The notes under the pieces: model-generated
The model's input: only the letters and a program-made list of their open reading frames with translations
Database searches by the model: none
What the model was told of the DNA's origin: nothing
NCBI GenBank assembly: GCA_023053685.1
Contig: JALIGW010000061.1
Coordinates: 2,684,001-2,748,000, forward strand
Source of the DNA: Diadophis punctatus similis
Lineage: Eukaryota; Chordata; Lepidosauria; Squamata; Dipsadidae
Direction: 5' to 3'
Length of the DNA stretch: 64,000 nt
Program-made: the position numbers and the translations under genes
Shown here: piece by piece, positions 26,431 through 38,520 of the stretch
Position numbering within the stretch: the stretch's first letter is position 1
How the letters are laid out: each line of letters begins with the position of its first letter

Positions 26431-28820
26431 AAACTGCAATGGAGTGAGGTTTTTTCCCCCAGATACTAACAGGTCTCACCCAAGAACTCCACCCCCAGCT
26501 TCTGTGAATTCAAACTACAATGGATTGAGGTTTTTCCCCCCAGATACTCACAGGTCTCAGCCAGGAACTCCACCCCCAGCTTCTCTGAATTCAAACTACA
26601 ATGGAGTGAGGTTCCCCCCCCCCAGATACTCACAGGTCTCAGCCAGTAACTCCACCCCCAGCTTCTGTGAATTCAAACTACAATGGAGTGAGGTTTTTTC
26701 CCCCCAGATACTCACAGGTCTCAGCCAGGAACTCCACCCCCAGCTTCTGTGAATTCAAACTACAATGGAGTGAGGTTTCCCCCCCAGATACTCACAGGTC
26801 TCAGCCAGGAACTCCACCCCCAGTTTCTGTGAATTCAAACTACAATGGAGTGAGGTTTCCCCCCCAGATACTCACAGGTCTCAGCCAGAAACTCCACCCC
26901 CAGCTTCTGTGAATTCAAACTACAATGGAGTGAGGTTTTTTCCCCCAGATACTCACAGGTCTCAGCCAGGAACTCCATCCCCAGCTTCTGTGAATTCAAA
27001 CTACAATGGAGTGAGGTTTTTTCCCCAGATACTCACAGGTCTCAGCCAGGAACTCCACGCCCAGCTTCTGTGAATTCAAATTACAATGGAGTGAGGTTTT
27101 TCCCCTCAAATACTCACAGGTCTCAGTCAGGAACTCCACCCCCAGCTTCTGTGAATTCAAACTACAATGGAGTGAGGTTTTCCCCCCCAGATACTCACAG
27201 CTCTCAGCCAGGAACTCCACCCCCAGCTTCTCTGAATTCAAACTACAATGGAGTGAGGTTTTTTCCCCCCAGATAATCACATGTCTCAGCCAGGAACTCC
27301 ACTCCAGCTTCTGTGAATTCAAACTACAATGGAGTGAAGTTTTTCCCCCCAGATACTCACAGGTATTAGCCAGGAACTCCACCCCCAGCTTCTGTGAATT
27401 CAAACTACAATGGAGTGAGGTTTTCCCCCCCCCAGATACTCACAGGTCTCAGCAAGGACCTCCACCCCCAGCTTTTGTGAATTCAAACTACAATGGAGTG
27501 AGGTTTTCCCGCCGATACTCACAGGTCTCAGCCAGGAACTCCACCCCCAGCTTCTGTGAATTCAAACTACAATGGAGTGAGGTTCCCCCCCCCCCGATAC
27601 TCACAGGTCTCAGCCAGGAATTCCACCCCCAGCTTCTGTGAAATCAAACTACAATGGAGTGAGGTTTTTTTCCCAGATACTCACAGGTCTTAGCCAGGAA
27701 CTCCACCCCCAGCTTCTGTGAATTCAAACTGCAATGGAGTGAGGTTTTTTCCCCCAGATACTAACAGGTCTCACCCAAGAACTCCACCCCCAGCTTCTGT
27801 GAATTCAAACTACAAATGATTGAGGTTTTTCCCCCCAGATACTCACAGGTCTCAGCCAGGAACTCCACCCCCAGCTTCTCTGAATTCAAACTACAATGGA
27901 GTGAGCTTTCCCCCCCCCAGATACTCACAGGTCTCAGCCAGGAACTCCACCCCCAGCTTCTGTGAATTCAAACTACAATGGAGTGAGGTTTTTTCCCCCC
28001 AGATACTCACAGGTCTCAGCCAGGAACTCCACCCCCAGCTTCTGTGAATTCAAACTACAATGGAGTGAGGTTTCCCCCCCAGATACTCACAGGTCTCAGC
28101 CAGGAACTCCACCCCCAGATTCTGTGAATTCAAACTACAATGGAGTGAGGTTTCCCCCCCAGATACTCACAGGTCTCAGCCAGAAACTCCACCCCCAGCT
28201 TCTGTGAATTCAAACTACAATGGAGTGAGGTTTTTTCCCCCAGATACTCACAGGTCTCAGCCAGGAACTCCATCCCCAGCTTCTGTGAATTCAAACTACA
28301 ATGAAGTGAGGTTTTTTCCCCAGATACTCACAGGTCTCAGCCAGGAACTCCACGCCCAGCTTCTGTGAATTCAAATTACAATGGAGTGAGGTTTTTCCCC
28401 TCAAATACTCACAGGTCTCAGCCAGGAACGCCACCCCCAGCTTCTGTGAATTCAAACTACAATGGAGTGAGGTTTTCCCCCCCAGATACTCACAGCTCTC
28501 AGCCAGGAACTCCACCCCCAGCTTCTCTGAATTCAAACTACAATGGAGTGAGGTTTTTTCCCCCCAGATAATCACATGTCTCAGCCAGGAACTCCACTCC
28601 AGCTTCTGTGAATTGAAACTAAAATGGAGTAAGGTTTATTCCCCCCAGATACTCACAGGTCTCAGCCAGGAACTCCACCCCCAGTTTCTGTGAATTCAAA
28701 CTACAATGGAGTGAGGTTTTTCCCCCCAGATACTCACAGGTATCAGCCAGGAACTCCACCCCCAGCTTCTGTGAAATCAAACTACAATGGAGTGAGGTTT
28801 TTTTCCCAGATACTCACAGG
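26431..28820 (+). repeat. Two M2 blocks 1,295 bp apart
   Basis: M2 starts lie near 26,431 and 27,726, an offset of 1,295 bp (16 monomers), each followed by the usual run to AATCACATG (about 27,277 and 28,570). In the first copy the GTAAGGTTTATT monomer that normally follows AATCACATG is absent and a GAAGTTTTTCCC monomer joins directly near 27,310. In the second copy ACAAATGATTGAGG near 27,812 replaces ACAATGGATTGAGG. Confidence 0.78.
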
Positions 28821-29760
28821 TCTCAGCCAGGAACTCGAACCCCAGCTTCTGTGAATTGAAAATACAATGCAGTGAGGTTTCCCCCCCCCCCCAGATACTC
28901 ACAGGAATCAGCCAGGAACTCCACCCCCAGCTTCTGTGAATTCAAACTACAATGCAGCGGGGTTTTTCCCCCCAGATACTCACAAGTCTCATCCAGGAAC
29001 TCCACCCCCAGCTTCTGTGAATTCAAACTACAATGGATTGAGGTTTTGTCCCCCAGATACTCACACGTCTCAGCCAGGAACTCCACCAACAGCTTCTGTG
29101 AATTCAAACTACAATGGAGTGAGGTTTGTTCCCCCAGATACTCACAGGTCTCAGCCAGGAACTCCACCCCCAGCTTCTGTGAATTCAAACTACAATGGAG
29201 TGAGGTTTCTTCCCCCAGATACTCACAGGTCTCAGCCAGGAACTCCACGCCCAGCTTCTGTGAATTCAAACTACAATGTAGTGAGGTTTCTTCCCCCAGA
29301 TACTCACAGGTCTCAGCCAGGAACTCCACCCCCAGCTTCTGTGAATTCAAACTACAATGGAGTGAGGTTTGTTCCCCCAGATACTCACAGGTCTCAGCCA
29401 GGAACTCCACCCCCAGTTTCTGTGAATTCAAACTACAATGGAGTGAAGTTTTCACCCCCAGATACTCACAGGTATCAGCCAGGAACTCCACCCCAGCTTC
29501 TGTGAATTGAAACTACAATGCAGTGAGGTTTTTCTCCCAGATACTCACAGGTCTCAGCCAAGAACTCCACCCCCAGCTTCTGTGAATTTAAACTACAATG
29601 GAGTGAGGTTTTGTTCCCCCAGATACTCACAGGTCTCAGCCAAGAACTCCACCCCCAGCTTCTGTGAATTCAAACTACAATGGAGTGAGGTTTCCCCCCC
29701 CCCCCAGATACTCACAGGTCTCAGCAAGGACCTCCACCCCCAGCTTTTGTGAATTCAAAC
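28821..29760 (+). repeat. M1 copy with ordinary leader monomer
   Basis: M1 appears here preceded by TTTTCCCAGATAC joined to GGAACTCGAACCCC, so the CCGAG variant is lost while its neighbour CTCGAACCCC is kept. A 12-base C tract lies at 28,881-28,892 and another at about 29,694-29,705. The closing monomer has GAAGTTTTCACCCCC rather than GAAGTTTTTCCCCCC. Confidence 0.78.
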
Positions 29761-31985
29761 TACAATGGAGTGAGGTTTTCCCGCCGATACTCACAGGTCT
29801 CAGCCAGGAACTCCACCCCCAGCTTCTGTGAATTCAAACTACAATGGAGTGAGGTTCCCCCCCCCCCGATACTCACAGGTCTCAGCCAGGAACTCCACCC
29901 CCAGCTTCTGTGAAATCAAACTACAATGGAGTGAGGTTTTTTTCCCAGATACTCACAGGTCTTAGCCAGGAACTCCACCCCCAGCTTCTGTGAATTCAAA
30001 CTGCAATGGAGTGAGGTTTTTTCCCCCAGATACTAACAGGTCTCACCCAAGAACTCCACCCCCAGCTTCTGTGAATTCAAACTACAATGGATTGAGGTTT
30101 TTCCCCCCAGATACTCACAGGTCTCAGCCAGGAACTCCACCCCCAGCTTCTCTGAATTCAAACTACAATGGAGTGAGGTTTCCCCCCCCCAGATACTCAC
30201 AGGTCTCAGCCAGGAACTCCACCCCCAGCTTCTGTGAATTCAAACTACAATGGAGTGAGGTTTTTTCCCCCCAGATACTCACAGGTCTCAGCCAGGAACT
30301 CCACCCCCAGCTTCTGTGAATTCAAACTACAATGGAGTGAGGTTTCCCCCCCAGATACTCACAGGTCTCAGCCAGGAACTCCACCCCCAGATTCTGTGAA
30401 TTCAAACTACAATGGAGTGAGGTTTCCCCCCCAGATACTCACAGGTCTCAGCCAGAAACTCCACCCCCAGCTTTTGTGAATTCAAACTACAATGGAGTGA
30501 GGTTTTTTCCCCCAGATACTCACAGGTCTCAGCCAGGAACTCCATCCCCAGCTTCTGTGAATTCAAACTACAATGAAGTGAGGTTTTTTCCCCAGATACT
30601 CACAGGTCTCAGCCAGGAACTCCACGCCCAGCTTCTGTGAATTCAAATTACAATGGAGTGAGGTTTTTCCCCTCAAATACTCACAGGTCTCAGCCAGGAA
30701 CTCCACCCCCAGCTTCTGTGAATTCAAACTACAATGGAGTGAGGTTTTCCCCCCCAGATACTCACAGCTCTCAGCCAGGAACTCCACCCCCAGCTTCTCT
30801 GAATTCAAACTACAATGGAGTGAGGTTTTTTCCCCCCAGATAATCACATGTCTCAGCCAGGAACTCCACTCCAGCTTCTGTGAATTGAAACTAAAATGGA
30901 GTAAGGTTTATTCCCCCCAGATACTCACAGGTCTCAGCCAGGAACTCCACCCCCAGTTTCTGTGAATTCAAACTACAATGGAGTGAAGTTTTTCCCCCCA
31001 GATACTCACAGGTATCAGCCAGGAACTCCACCCCCAGCTTCTGTGAAATCAAACTACAATGGAGTGAGGTTTTTTTCCCAGATACTCACAGGTCTCAGCC
31101 AGGAACTCCACCCCCAGCTTCTGTGAATTCAAACTACAATGGAGTGAGGTTTTTTTCCGAGATACTCACAGGTCTCAGCCAGGAACTCGAACCCCAGCTT
31201 CTGTGAATTGAAAATACAATGCAGTGAGGTTCCCCCCCCCCAGATACTCACAGGAATCAGCCAGGAACTCCACCCCCAGCTTCTGTGAATTCAAACTACA
31301 ATGCAGCGGGGTTTTTCCCCCCAGATACTCACAAGTCTCATCCAGGAACTCCACCCCCAGCTTCTGTGAATTCAAACCACAATGGATTGAGGTTTTGTCC
31401 CCCAGATACTCACACGTCTCAGCCAGGAACTCCACCAACAGCTTCTGTGAATTCAAACTACAATGGAGTGAGGTTTGTTCCCCCAGATACTCACAGGTCT
31501 CAGCCAGGAACTCCACCCCCAGCTTCTGTGAATTCAAACTACAATGGAGTGAGGTTTCTTCCCCCAGATACTCACAGGTCTCAGCCAGGAACTCCACGCC
31601 CAGCTTCTGTGAATTCAAACTACAATGGAGTGAGGTTTCTTCCCCCAGATACTCACAGGTCTCAGCCAGGAACTCCACCCCCAGCTTCTGTGAATTCAAA
31701 CTACAATGGAGTGAGGTTTGTTCCCCCAGATACTCACAGGTCTCAGCCAGGAACTCCACCCCCAGCTTCTGTGAATTCAAACTACAATGGAGTGAAGTGT
31801 TTCCCCCGAGATACTCACAGGTATCAGCCAGGAACTCCACCCCAGCTTCTGTGAATTGAAACTACAATGCAGTGAGGTTTTTCCCCCCAGATACTCACAA
31901 GACTCAGCCAGGAATTCCACCCCCAGCTTCTGTGAATTCAAACTAAAATGGATTGAGGTTTTTCTCCCAGATACTCACAGGTCTC
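29761..31985 (+). repeat. Higher-order repeat A, partial fourth copy
   Basis: From about 29,760 to 31,830 the sequence follows 3,80x-5,86x at a constant offset of 25,959 bp through M2 (29,998), AATCACATG (30,845) and M1 (31,157). At about 31,790 it skips two monomers relative to copy 2 and rejoins at the GAAGTGTTTCCCCCGAG monomer. The match ends near 31,985. Confidence 0.85.
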
Positions 31986-32698
31986 AGCCTGGAACTCCAC
32001 CCCCAGCTTCTGTGAATTCAAACTGCAATGGAGTGAGGTTTTTTCCCCCAGATACTAACAGGTCTCACCCAAGAACTCCACCCCCAGCTTCTGTGAATTC
32101 AAACTACAATGGATTGAGGTTTTTTTCCGAGATACTCACAGGTCTCAGCCAGGAACTCCAACCCCAGCTTCTGTGAATTGAAAATACAATGCAGTGAGGT
32201 TTTTCCACCCAGATACTCACAGGTCTCAGCCAGGAACTCCACCCCCAGCTTCTTTGAATTCAAACTACAATGGATTGAGGTTTTGTCCCCCAGATACTCA
32301 CACGTCTCAGCCAGGAACTCCACCAACAGCTTCTGTGAATTCAAACTACAATGGAGTGAGGTTTTTTCCCCGAGATACTAACAAGTCTCCGCCAGGAACT
32401 CCACCCGCAGCTTCTGTGAATTCAAACTACAATGGAGTGAGGTTTCTTCCCCCAGATACTCACAGGTCTCAGCCAAGAACTCCACCCCCAGCTTCTGTGA
32501 ATTCAAACTACAATGGATTGAGGTTTTTCCCCCCAGATACTCACAGGTCTCAGCCAGGAACTCCACCCCCAGCTTCTCTGAATTCAAACTACAATGGAGT
32601 GAGGTTTCCCCCCCCAGATACTCACAGGTCTCAGCCAGGAACTCCACCCCCAGCTTCTGTGAATTCAAACTACAATGGAGTGAGGTTTTTTCCCCCCA
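31986..32698 (+). repeat. Recombinant block with parts of the 13-kb and M2 blocks
   Basis: An M2-type start (AAACTGCAATGG near 32,020) is followed by CCGAGATAC / CTCCAACCCC and GAAAATACAATGCAG as at 13.2 and 25.1 kb, then CCGAGATACTAACAAG. It re-enters the M2 order near 32,510. The mixed order suggests exchange between two block types. Confidence 0.7.
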
Positions 32699-33775
32699 GA
32701 TACTCACAGGTCTCAGCCAGGAACTCCACCCCCAGCTTCTGTGAATTCAAACTACAATGGAGTGAGGTTTCCCCCCCAGATACTCACAGGTCTCAGCCAG
32801 GAACTCCACGCCCAGCTTCTGTGAATTCAAATTACAATGGAGTGAGGTTTTCCCCCTCAAATACTCACAGGTCTCAGCCAGGAACACCACCCCCAGCTTC
32901 TGTGAATTCAAACTACAATGGAGTGAGGTTTTCCCCCCCAGATACTCACAGCTCTCAGCCAGGAACTCCACCCCCAGCTTCTCTGAATTCAAACTACAAT
33001 GGAGTGAGGTTTTTTCCCCCCAGATAATCACATGTCTCAGCCAGGAACTCCACTCCAGCTTCTGTGAATTGAAACTAAAATGGAGTAAGGTTTATTCCCC
33101 CCAGATACTCACAGGTCTCAGCCAGGAACTCCACCCCCAGCTTCTGTGAATTCAAACTACAATGGAGTGAGGTTTGTTTCCCCAGATACTCACAGGTCTC
33201 AGCCAGGAAGTCCACCCCCAGCTTCTGTGAATTCAAACTACAATGAATTGAGTTTTTTTCCCCCAGATACTCACAGGTCTCAGCCAGGAACTCCACCCCC
33301 AGCTTCTGTGAATTCAAACTACAATGGAGTGAGGTTTCTTCCCCCAGATACTCACAGGTCTCAGCCAGGAACTCCACCCCCAGCTTCTGTGAATTCAAAC
33401 TACAATGGAGTGAGGTTTCCCCCCCAGATACTCACAGGTCTCAGCCAGGAACTCCACGCCCAGCTTCTGTGAATTCAAATTACAATGGAGTGAGGTTTTC
33501 CCCCTCAAATACTCACAGGTCTCAGCCAGGAACACCACCCCCAGCTTCTGTGAATTCAAACTACAATGGAGTGAGGTTTTCCCCCCCAGATACTCACAGC
33601 TCTCAGCCAGGAACTCCACCCCCAGCTTCTCTGAATTCAAACTACAATGGAGTGAGGTTTTTTCCCCCCAGATAATCACATGTCTCAGCCAGGAACTCCA
33701 CTCCAGCTTCTGTGAATTGAAACTAAAATGGAGTAAGGTTTATTCCCCCCAGATACTCACAGGTCTCAGCCAGGA
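32699..33775 (+). repeat. 648-bp (eight-monomer) tandem duplication
   Basis: Bases 32,699-33,127 and 33,347-33,775 match at an offset of 648 bp. They share CACGCCCAGC, AAATTACAATGG, CCCCCTCAAATAC, the GGAACACCACC variant, CTCACAGCTCTC, AATCACATG and GTAAGGTTTATT. The following monomers match after a one-monomer skip (GGAAGTCCACC with AATGAATTGAG). These are among the last AATCACATG monomers before the domain change. Confidence 0.82.
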
Positions 33776-34680
33776 AGTCCACCCCCAGCTTCTGTGAATT
33801 CAAACTACAATGAATTGAGTTTTTTTTCCCCAGATACTCACAGGTCTCAGCCAGGAACTCCACCCCCAGCTTCTGTGAATTCAAACTACAATGGAGTGAG
33901 GTTTCTTCCCCCAGATACTCACAGGTCTCAGCCAGGAACTCCACCCCCAGCTTCTGTGAATTCAAACTAAAATGGAGTGAGGTTTCCCCCCCAGATACTC
34001 ACAGGTCTCAGCCAGGAACTCCACCCCCAGCTACTGTGAATTCAAACTAAAATGGAGTGAGGTTTCCCCCCCAGATACTCACAGGTCTCAGCCAGGAACT
34101 CCACCCACAGCTTCTGTGAATTCAAACTACAATAGAGTAAGGTTTGTTCTCCCAGATACTCACAGGTCTCAGCCAGGAACTCCACCCCAAGCTTCTGTGA
34201 ATTCAAAATACAATGAAGTGAGGTATTTTTTCCAGATACTCACAGGTCTCAGCCAGGAACTCCACCCCCAGCTTCTGTGAATTCAAACCACAATGGAGTG
34301 AGGTTTTTCCCCCCCCCAGATACTCACAGGTATCAGCCAGGAACTCCACGCCCAGCTTCTGTGAATTCAAACTACAATGGAGTGAGGTTTTGTTCCCCCA
34401 GATACTCACAGGTCTCAGCCAAGAACTCCACCCCCAGCTTTTGTGAATTCAAACTACAATGGAGTGAGGTTTTCCCGCCGATACTCACAGGTCTCAGCCA
34501 GGAACTCCACCCCCAGCTTCTGTGAATTCAAACTACAATGGAGAGAGGTTCCCCCCCGATACTCACAGGTCTCAGCCAGGAACTCCACCCCCAGCTTCTG
34601 TGAAATCAAACTACAATGGAGTGAGGTTTTTTTCCCAGATATTCACAGGTCTTAGCCAGGAACTCCACCCCCAGCTTCTG
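33776..34680 (+). repeat. Transition zone between domains I and II
   Basis: New variants appear here and dominate afterwards: AATGAATTGAG, ACAATAGAGTAAGG, TTTGTTCTCCCAG, ACTAAAATGGAGTGAGG, and GAAGTGAGGTATTTTTTCC near 34,215. Domain I markers such as CCCGCCGATAC (near 34,475) and AATGGAGAGAGG (near 34,540) persist once more. No unique sequence marks the boundary; it is a change in variant composition only. Confidence 0.68.
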
Positions 34681-35384
34681 TGAATTGAAACTACAATGCA
34701 GTGAGGTTTTGTTCCCCCAGATACTCACGGGTCTCAGCCAGGAACTCCACACCCAGCTTCTGTTAATTCAAACTACAATGGAGTGAGGTTTGTTCCCCCA
34801 GATACTCACAGGTCTCAGCCAGGAACTCCACCCCCAGCTTCTGTGAATTCAAACTACAATGGAGTGAGGTTTGTTTCCCCAGATACTCACAGGTATCAGC
34901 CAGGATCTCCACCCCCAGCTTCTGTGAAATCAAACTACAATAGAGTAAGGTTTGTTCTCCCAGATACTCACAGGTCTCAGCCAGGAACTCCACCCCCAGC
35001 TTCTGTGAATTCAAACTACAATGGAGTGAGGTTTCCCCCCTCCCAGATACTCACAGGTATCAGCCAGGAACTCCACCCCCAGCTTCTGTGAATTCAAACT
35101 ACAATGGAGTGAGGTGTTTTCCCCCAGATACTCACAGGTCTCAGACAGGAACTCCACTCCAGCTTCTGTGAATTGAAACTACAATGGAGTAAGGTTTATT
35201 CCCCCCAGATACTCACAGGTCTCAGCCAGGAACTCCACCCCCAGCTTCTGTAAATTCAAACTACAATGGAGTGAGGTTTGTTTCCCCAGATACTCACAGG
35301 TATCAGCCAGGATCTCCACCCCCAGCTTTTATGAATTAAAACTTCAATGAATTGAGTTTTTTCCCCCCAGATACTCACAGGTCT
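34681..35384 (+). repeat. 704-bp exact duplicate, copy 1
   Basis: Reading the lines side by side, bases 34,681-35,384 are identical to 36,061-36,764 with a constant offset of 1,380 bp (17 monomers), including C-tract lengths and rare variants such as TTAATTC, CAGGATCTCC, GTAAATTC, TATGAATTAAAACTTC and AATGAATTGAG. The first difference is at 35,385 (GTCTAAGCC against GTCTCAGCC), after which the copies diverge. Confidence 0.9.
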
Positions 35385-36060
35385 AAGCCAGGAACTCCAC
35401 CCCCAGCTTCTGTGAATTTAAACTACAATGGAGTGAGGTTTCTTCGACAAGATACTCACAGGTCTCAGCCAGGAACTCCACCCCCAGCTTCTGTGAATTC
35501 CAACTACAATGGAGTGAGGTGTTTTCCCCCAGATACTCACAGGTCTCAGACAGGAACTCCACCCCCAGCTTCTGTGAATTCAAACTACAATGGAGTGTGG
35601 TTCCCCCCCCCAAATACTCACAGGTCTCAGCCAGGAACTCCACCCCCAGCTTCTGTGAATTCAAACTACAATGGAGTGAGGTCCCCCCCCCCCGATACTC
35701 ACAGGTCTCAGCCAGGAACTCCACCCCCAGCTTCTGTGAATTCAAACTACAATGGAGTGAGCTTTTTTCCCCCAGATACTCACTATTCTCAGCCAGGAAC
35801 TCCACCCCCATCTTCTGTGAATTCAAACTACAATGGAGTGAGGTTTGTTCTCCCAGATACTCACAGGTCTCAGCCAGGAACTCCACCCCCAGCTTCTGTG
35901 AATTCAAACTACAATAGAGTGAGGTTTATTCCCCCAGATAGTCACAAGTCTCAGCCAGGAACTCCACCCCCAGCTTCTGTGAATTCAAACTACAATGGAG
36001 TGAGGTTTTTTCCCCAAGATGCTCAAAGGTCTCAGCCAGGACCTCCACCCCCATCTTCTG
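35385..36060 (+). repeat. Monomers between the two 704-bp copies
   Basis: About eight monomers carry GAATTTAAAC, TTCTTCGACAAG, GAATTCCAAC, GTGTTTTCCCCC, CTCAGACAGG, CCCCAAATAC, CTCACTATTCTC, CATCTTCTGTG, CAGATAGTCAC and CAAGATGCTCAAAGG. The same ordered set is found at 37,520-38,160, 42,380-43,020, 43,830-44,400, 57,400-57,970 and 59,670-60,240, so this is the core module of domain II (module M4). Confidence 0.82.
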
Positions 36061-36764
36061 TGAATTGAAACTACAATGCAGTGAGGTTTTGTTCCCCCAG
36101 ATACTCACGGGTCTCAGCCAGGAACTCCACACCCAGCTTCTGTTAATTCAAACTACAATGGAGTGAGGTTTGTTCCCCCAGATACTCACAGGTCTCAGCC
36201 AGGAACTCCACCCCCAGCTTCTGTGAATTCAAACTACAATGGAGTGAGGTTTGTTTCCCCAGATACTCACAGGTATCAGCCAGGATCTCCACCCCCAGCT
36301 TCTGTGAAATCAAACTACAATAGAGTAAGGTTTGTTCTCCCAGATACTCACAGGTCTCAGCCAGGAACTCCACCCCCAGCTTCTGTGAATTCAAACTACA
36401 ATGGAGTGAGGTTTCCCCCCTCCCAGATACTCACAGGTATCAGCCAGGAACTCCACCCCCAGCTTCTGTGAATTCAAACTACAATGGAGTGAGGTGTTTT
36501 CCCCCAGATACTCACAGGTCTCAGACAGGAACTCCACTCCAGCTTCTGTGAATTGAAACTACAATGGAGTAAGGTTTATTCCCCCCAGATACTCACAGGT
36601 CTCAGCCAGGAACTCCACCCCCAGCTTCTGTAAATTCAAACTACAATGGAGTGAGGTTTGTTTCCCCAGATACTCACAGGTATCAGCCAGGATCTCCACC
36701 CCCAGCTTTTATGAATTAAAACTTCAATGAATTGAGTTTTTTCCCCCCAGATACTCACAGGTCT
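36061..36764 (+). repeat. 704-bp exact duplicate, copy 2
   Basis: Identical to 34,681-35,384. Downstream it continues into ACTAAAATGGAGTGAGG monomers rather than module M4, so the copies sit in different right-hand contexts. This fits an unequal exchange that inserted or removed 17 monomers. Confidence 0.9.
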
Positions 36765-38520
36765 CAGCCAGGAACTCCACCCCCAGCTTCTGTGAATTCA
36801 AACTACAATGGAGTGAGGTTTCTTCCCACAGATACTCACAGGTCTCAGCCAGGAACTCCACCCCCAGCTTCTGTGAATTCAAACTAAAATGGAGTGAGGT
36901 TTCTTCCCGCAGATACTCACAGGTCTCAGCCAGGAACTCCACCCCCAGCTACTGTGAATTCAAACTAAAATGGAGTGAGGTTCCCCCCCAGATACTCACA
37001 GGTCTCAGCCAGGAACTCCACCCACAGCTTCTGTGAATTCAAACTACAATAGAGTAAGGTTTGTTCTCCCAGATACTCACAGGTCTCAGCCAGGAACTCC
37101 ACCCCCAGCTTCTGTGAATTCAAAATACAATGAAGTGAGGTATTTTTTCCAGATACTCACAGGTCTCAGCCAGGAACTCCACGGCCAGCTTCTGTGAATT
37201 CAAACTGCAATGGAGTTTGGTTTTTTTCCCCAGATACTCACAGGTCTCAGCCAGGAACTCCACCCCCAGCTTCTGTGAATTCAAACTACAATGGAGTGAG
37301 GTTTTTTTCCCCAGATACTCACAGGTCTAAGCCAGGAACTCCACCCCCAGCTTCTGTGAATTTAAACTACAATGGAGTGAGGTTTCTTCAACAAGATACT
37401 CACAGGTCTCAGCCAGGAACTCCACCCCCAGCTTCTGTGAATTCAAACTACAATGGAGTGAGGTTCCCCCCTCCAGATACTCACAGGTCTAAGCCAGGAA
37501 CTCCACCCCCAGCTTCTGTGAATTTAAACTACAATGGAGTGAGGTTTCTTCGACAAGATACTCACAGGTCTCAGCCAGGAACTCCACCCCCAGCTTCTGT
37601 GAATTCCAACTACAATGGAGTGAGGTGTTTTCCCCCAGATACTCACAGGTCTCAGACAGGAACTCCACCCCCAGCTTCTGTGAATTCAAACTACAATGGA
37701 GTGTGGTTCCCCCCCCCCAAATACTCACAGGTCTCAGCCAGGAACTCCACCCCCAGCTTCTGTGAATTCAAACTACAATGGAGTGAGGTCCCCCCCCCCC
37801 GATACTCACAGGTCTCAGCCAGGAACTCCACCCCCAGCTTCTGTGAATTCAAACTACAATGGAGTGAGCTTTTTTCCCCCAGATACTCACTATTCTCAGC
37901 CAGGAACTCCACCCCCATCTTCTGTGAATTCAAACTACAATGGAGTGAGGTTTGTTCTCCCAGATACTCACAGGTCTCAGCCAGGAACTCCACCCCCAGC
38001 TTCTGTGAATTCAAACTACAATAGAGTGAGGTTTATTCCCCCAGATAGTCACAAGTCTCAGCCAGGAACTCCACCCCCAGCTTCTGTGAATTCAAACTAC
38101 AATGGAGTGAGGTTTTTTCCCCAAGATGCTCAAAGGTCTCAGCCAGGACCTCCACCCCCATCTTCTGTGAATTCAAACTACAATGGAGTCAGGTTTCTTC
38201 CCCCAGATACTCACCGGTCTCAGCCAGGAACTCCACCCACAGCTTCTGTGAATTCAAACTAAAATGGAGTGAGGTTTCTTTCCCCAGATACTCACAGGTC
38301 TCAGCCAGGAACTCCACCCCCAGCTTCTGTGAATTGAAACTACAACACAGTGAGGTTGTGTTCCCCCAGATAGTCACAGGTCTCAGCCAGGAACACCACC
38401 CCCAGCTTCTGTGAATTGAAACTACAATGCAGTGAGGTTTCCCCCCCCAGATACTCACAAGTCTAAGCCAGGAACTCCACCCCCAGCTTCTGTGAATTCA
38501 AACTACAATGGAGTGAGGTT
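36620..38520 (+). repeat. 1.9-kb block, copy 1 of a pair 4.86 kb apart
   Basis: Matches 41,481-43,381 at offset 4,860-4,861 bp (60 monomers). It contains GAGTTTGGTTTTTTTCC near 37,213, AACAAGATAC near 37,389, the whole of module M4, ACAACACAGTGAGGTTGTG near 38,341, and GGAACACCACC. The offset changes by one base at the C tract ending at 37,800 (11 C's here, 10 in the second copy) and returns later. The copies part at about 38,520. Confidence 0.87.
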
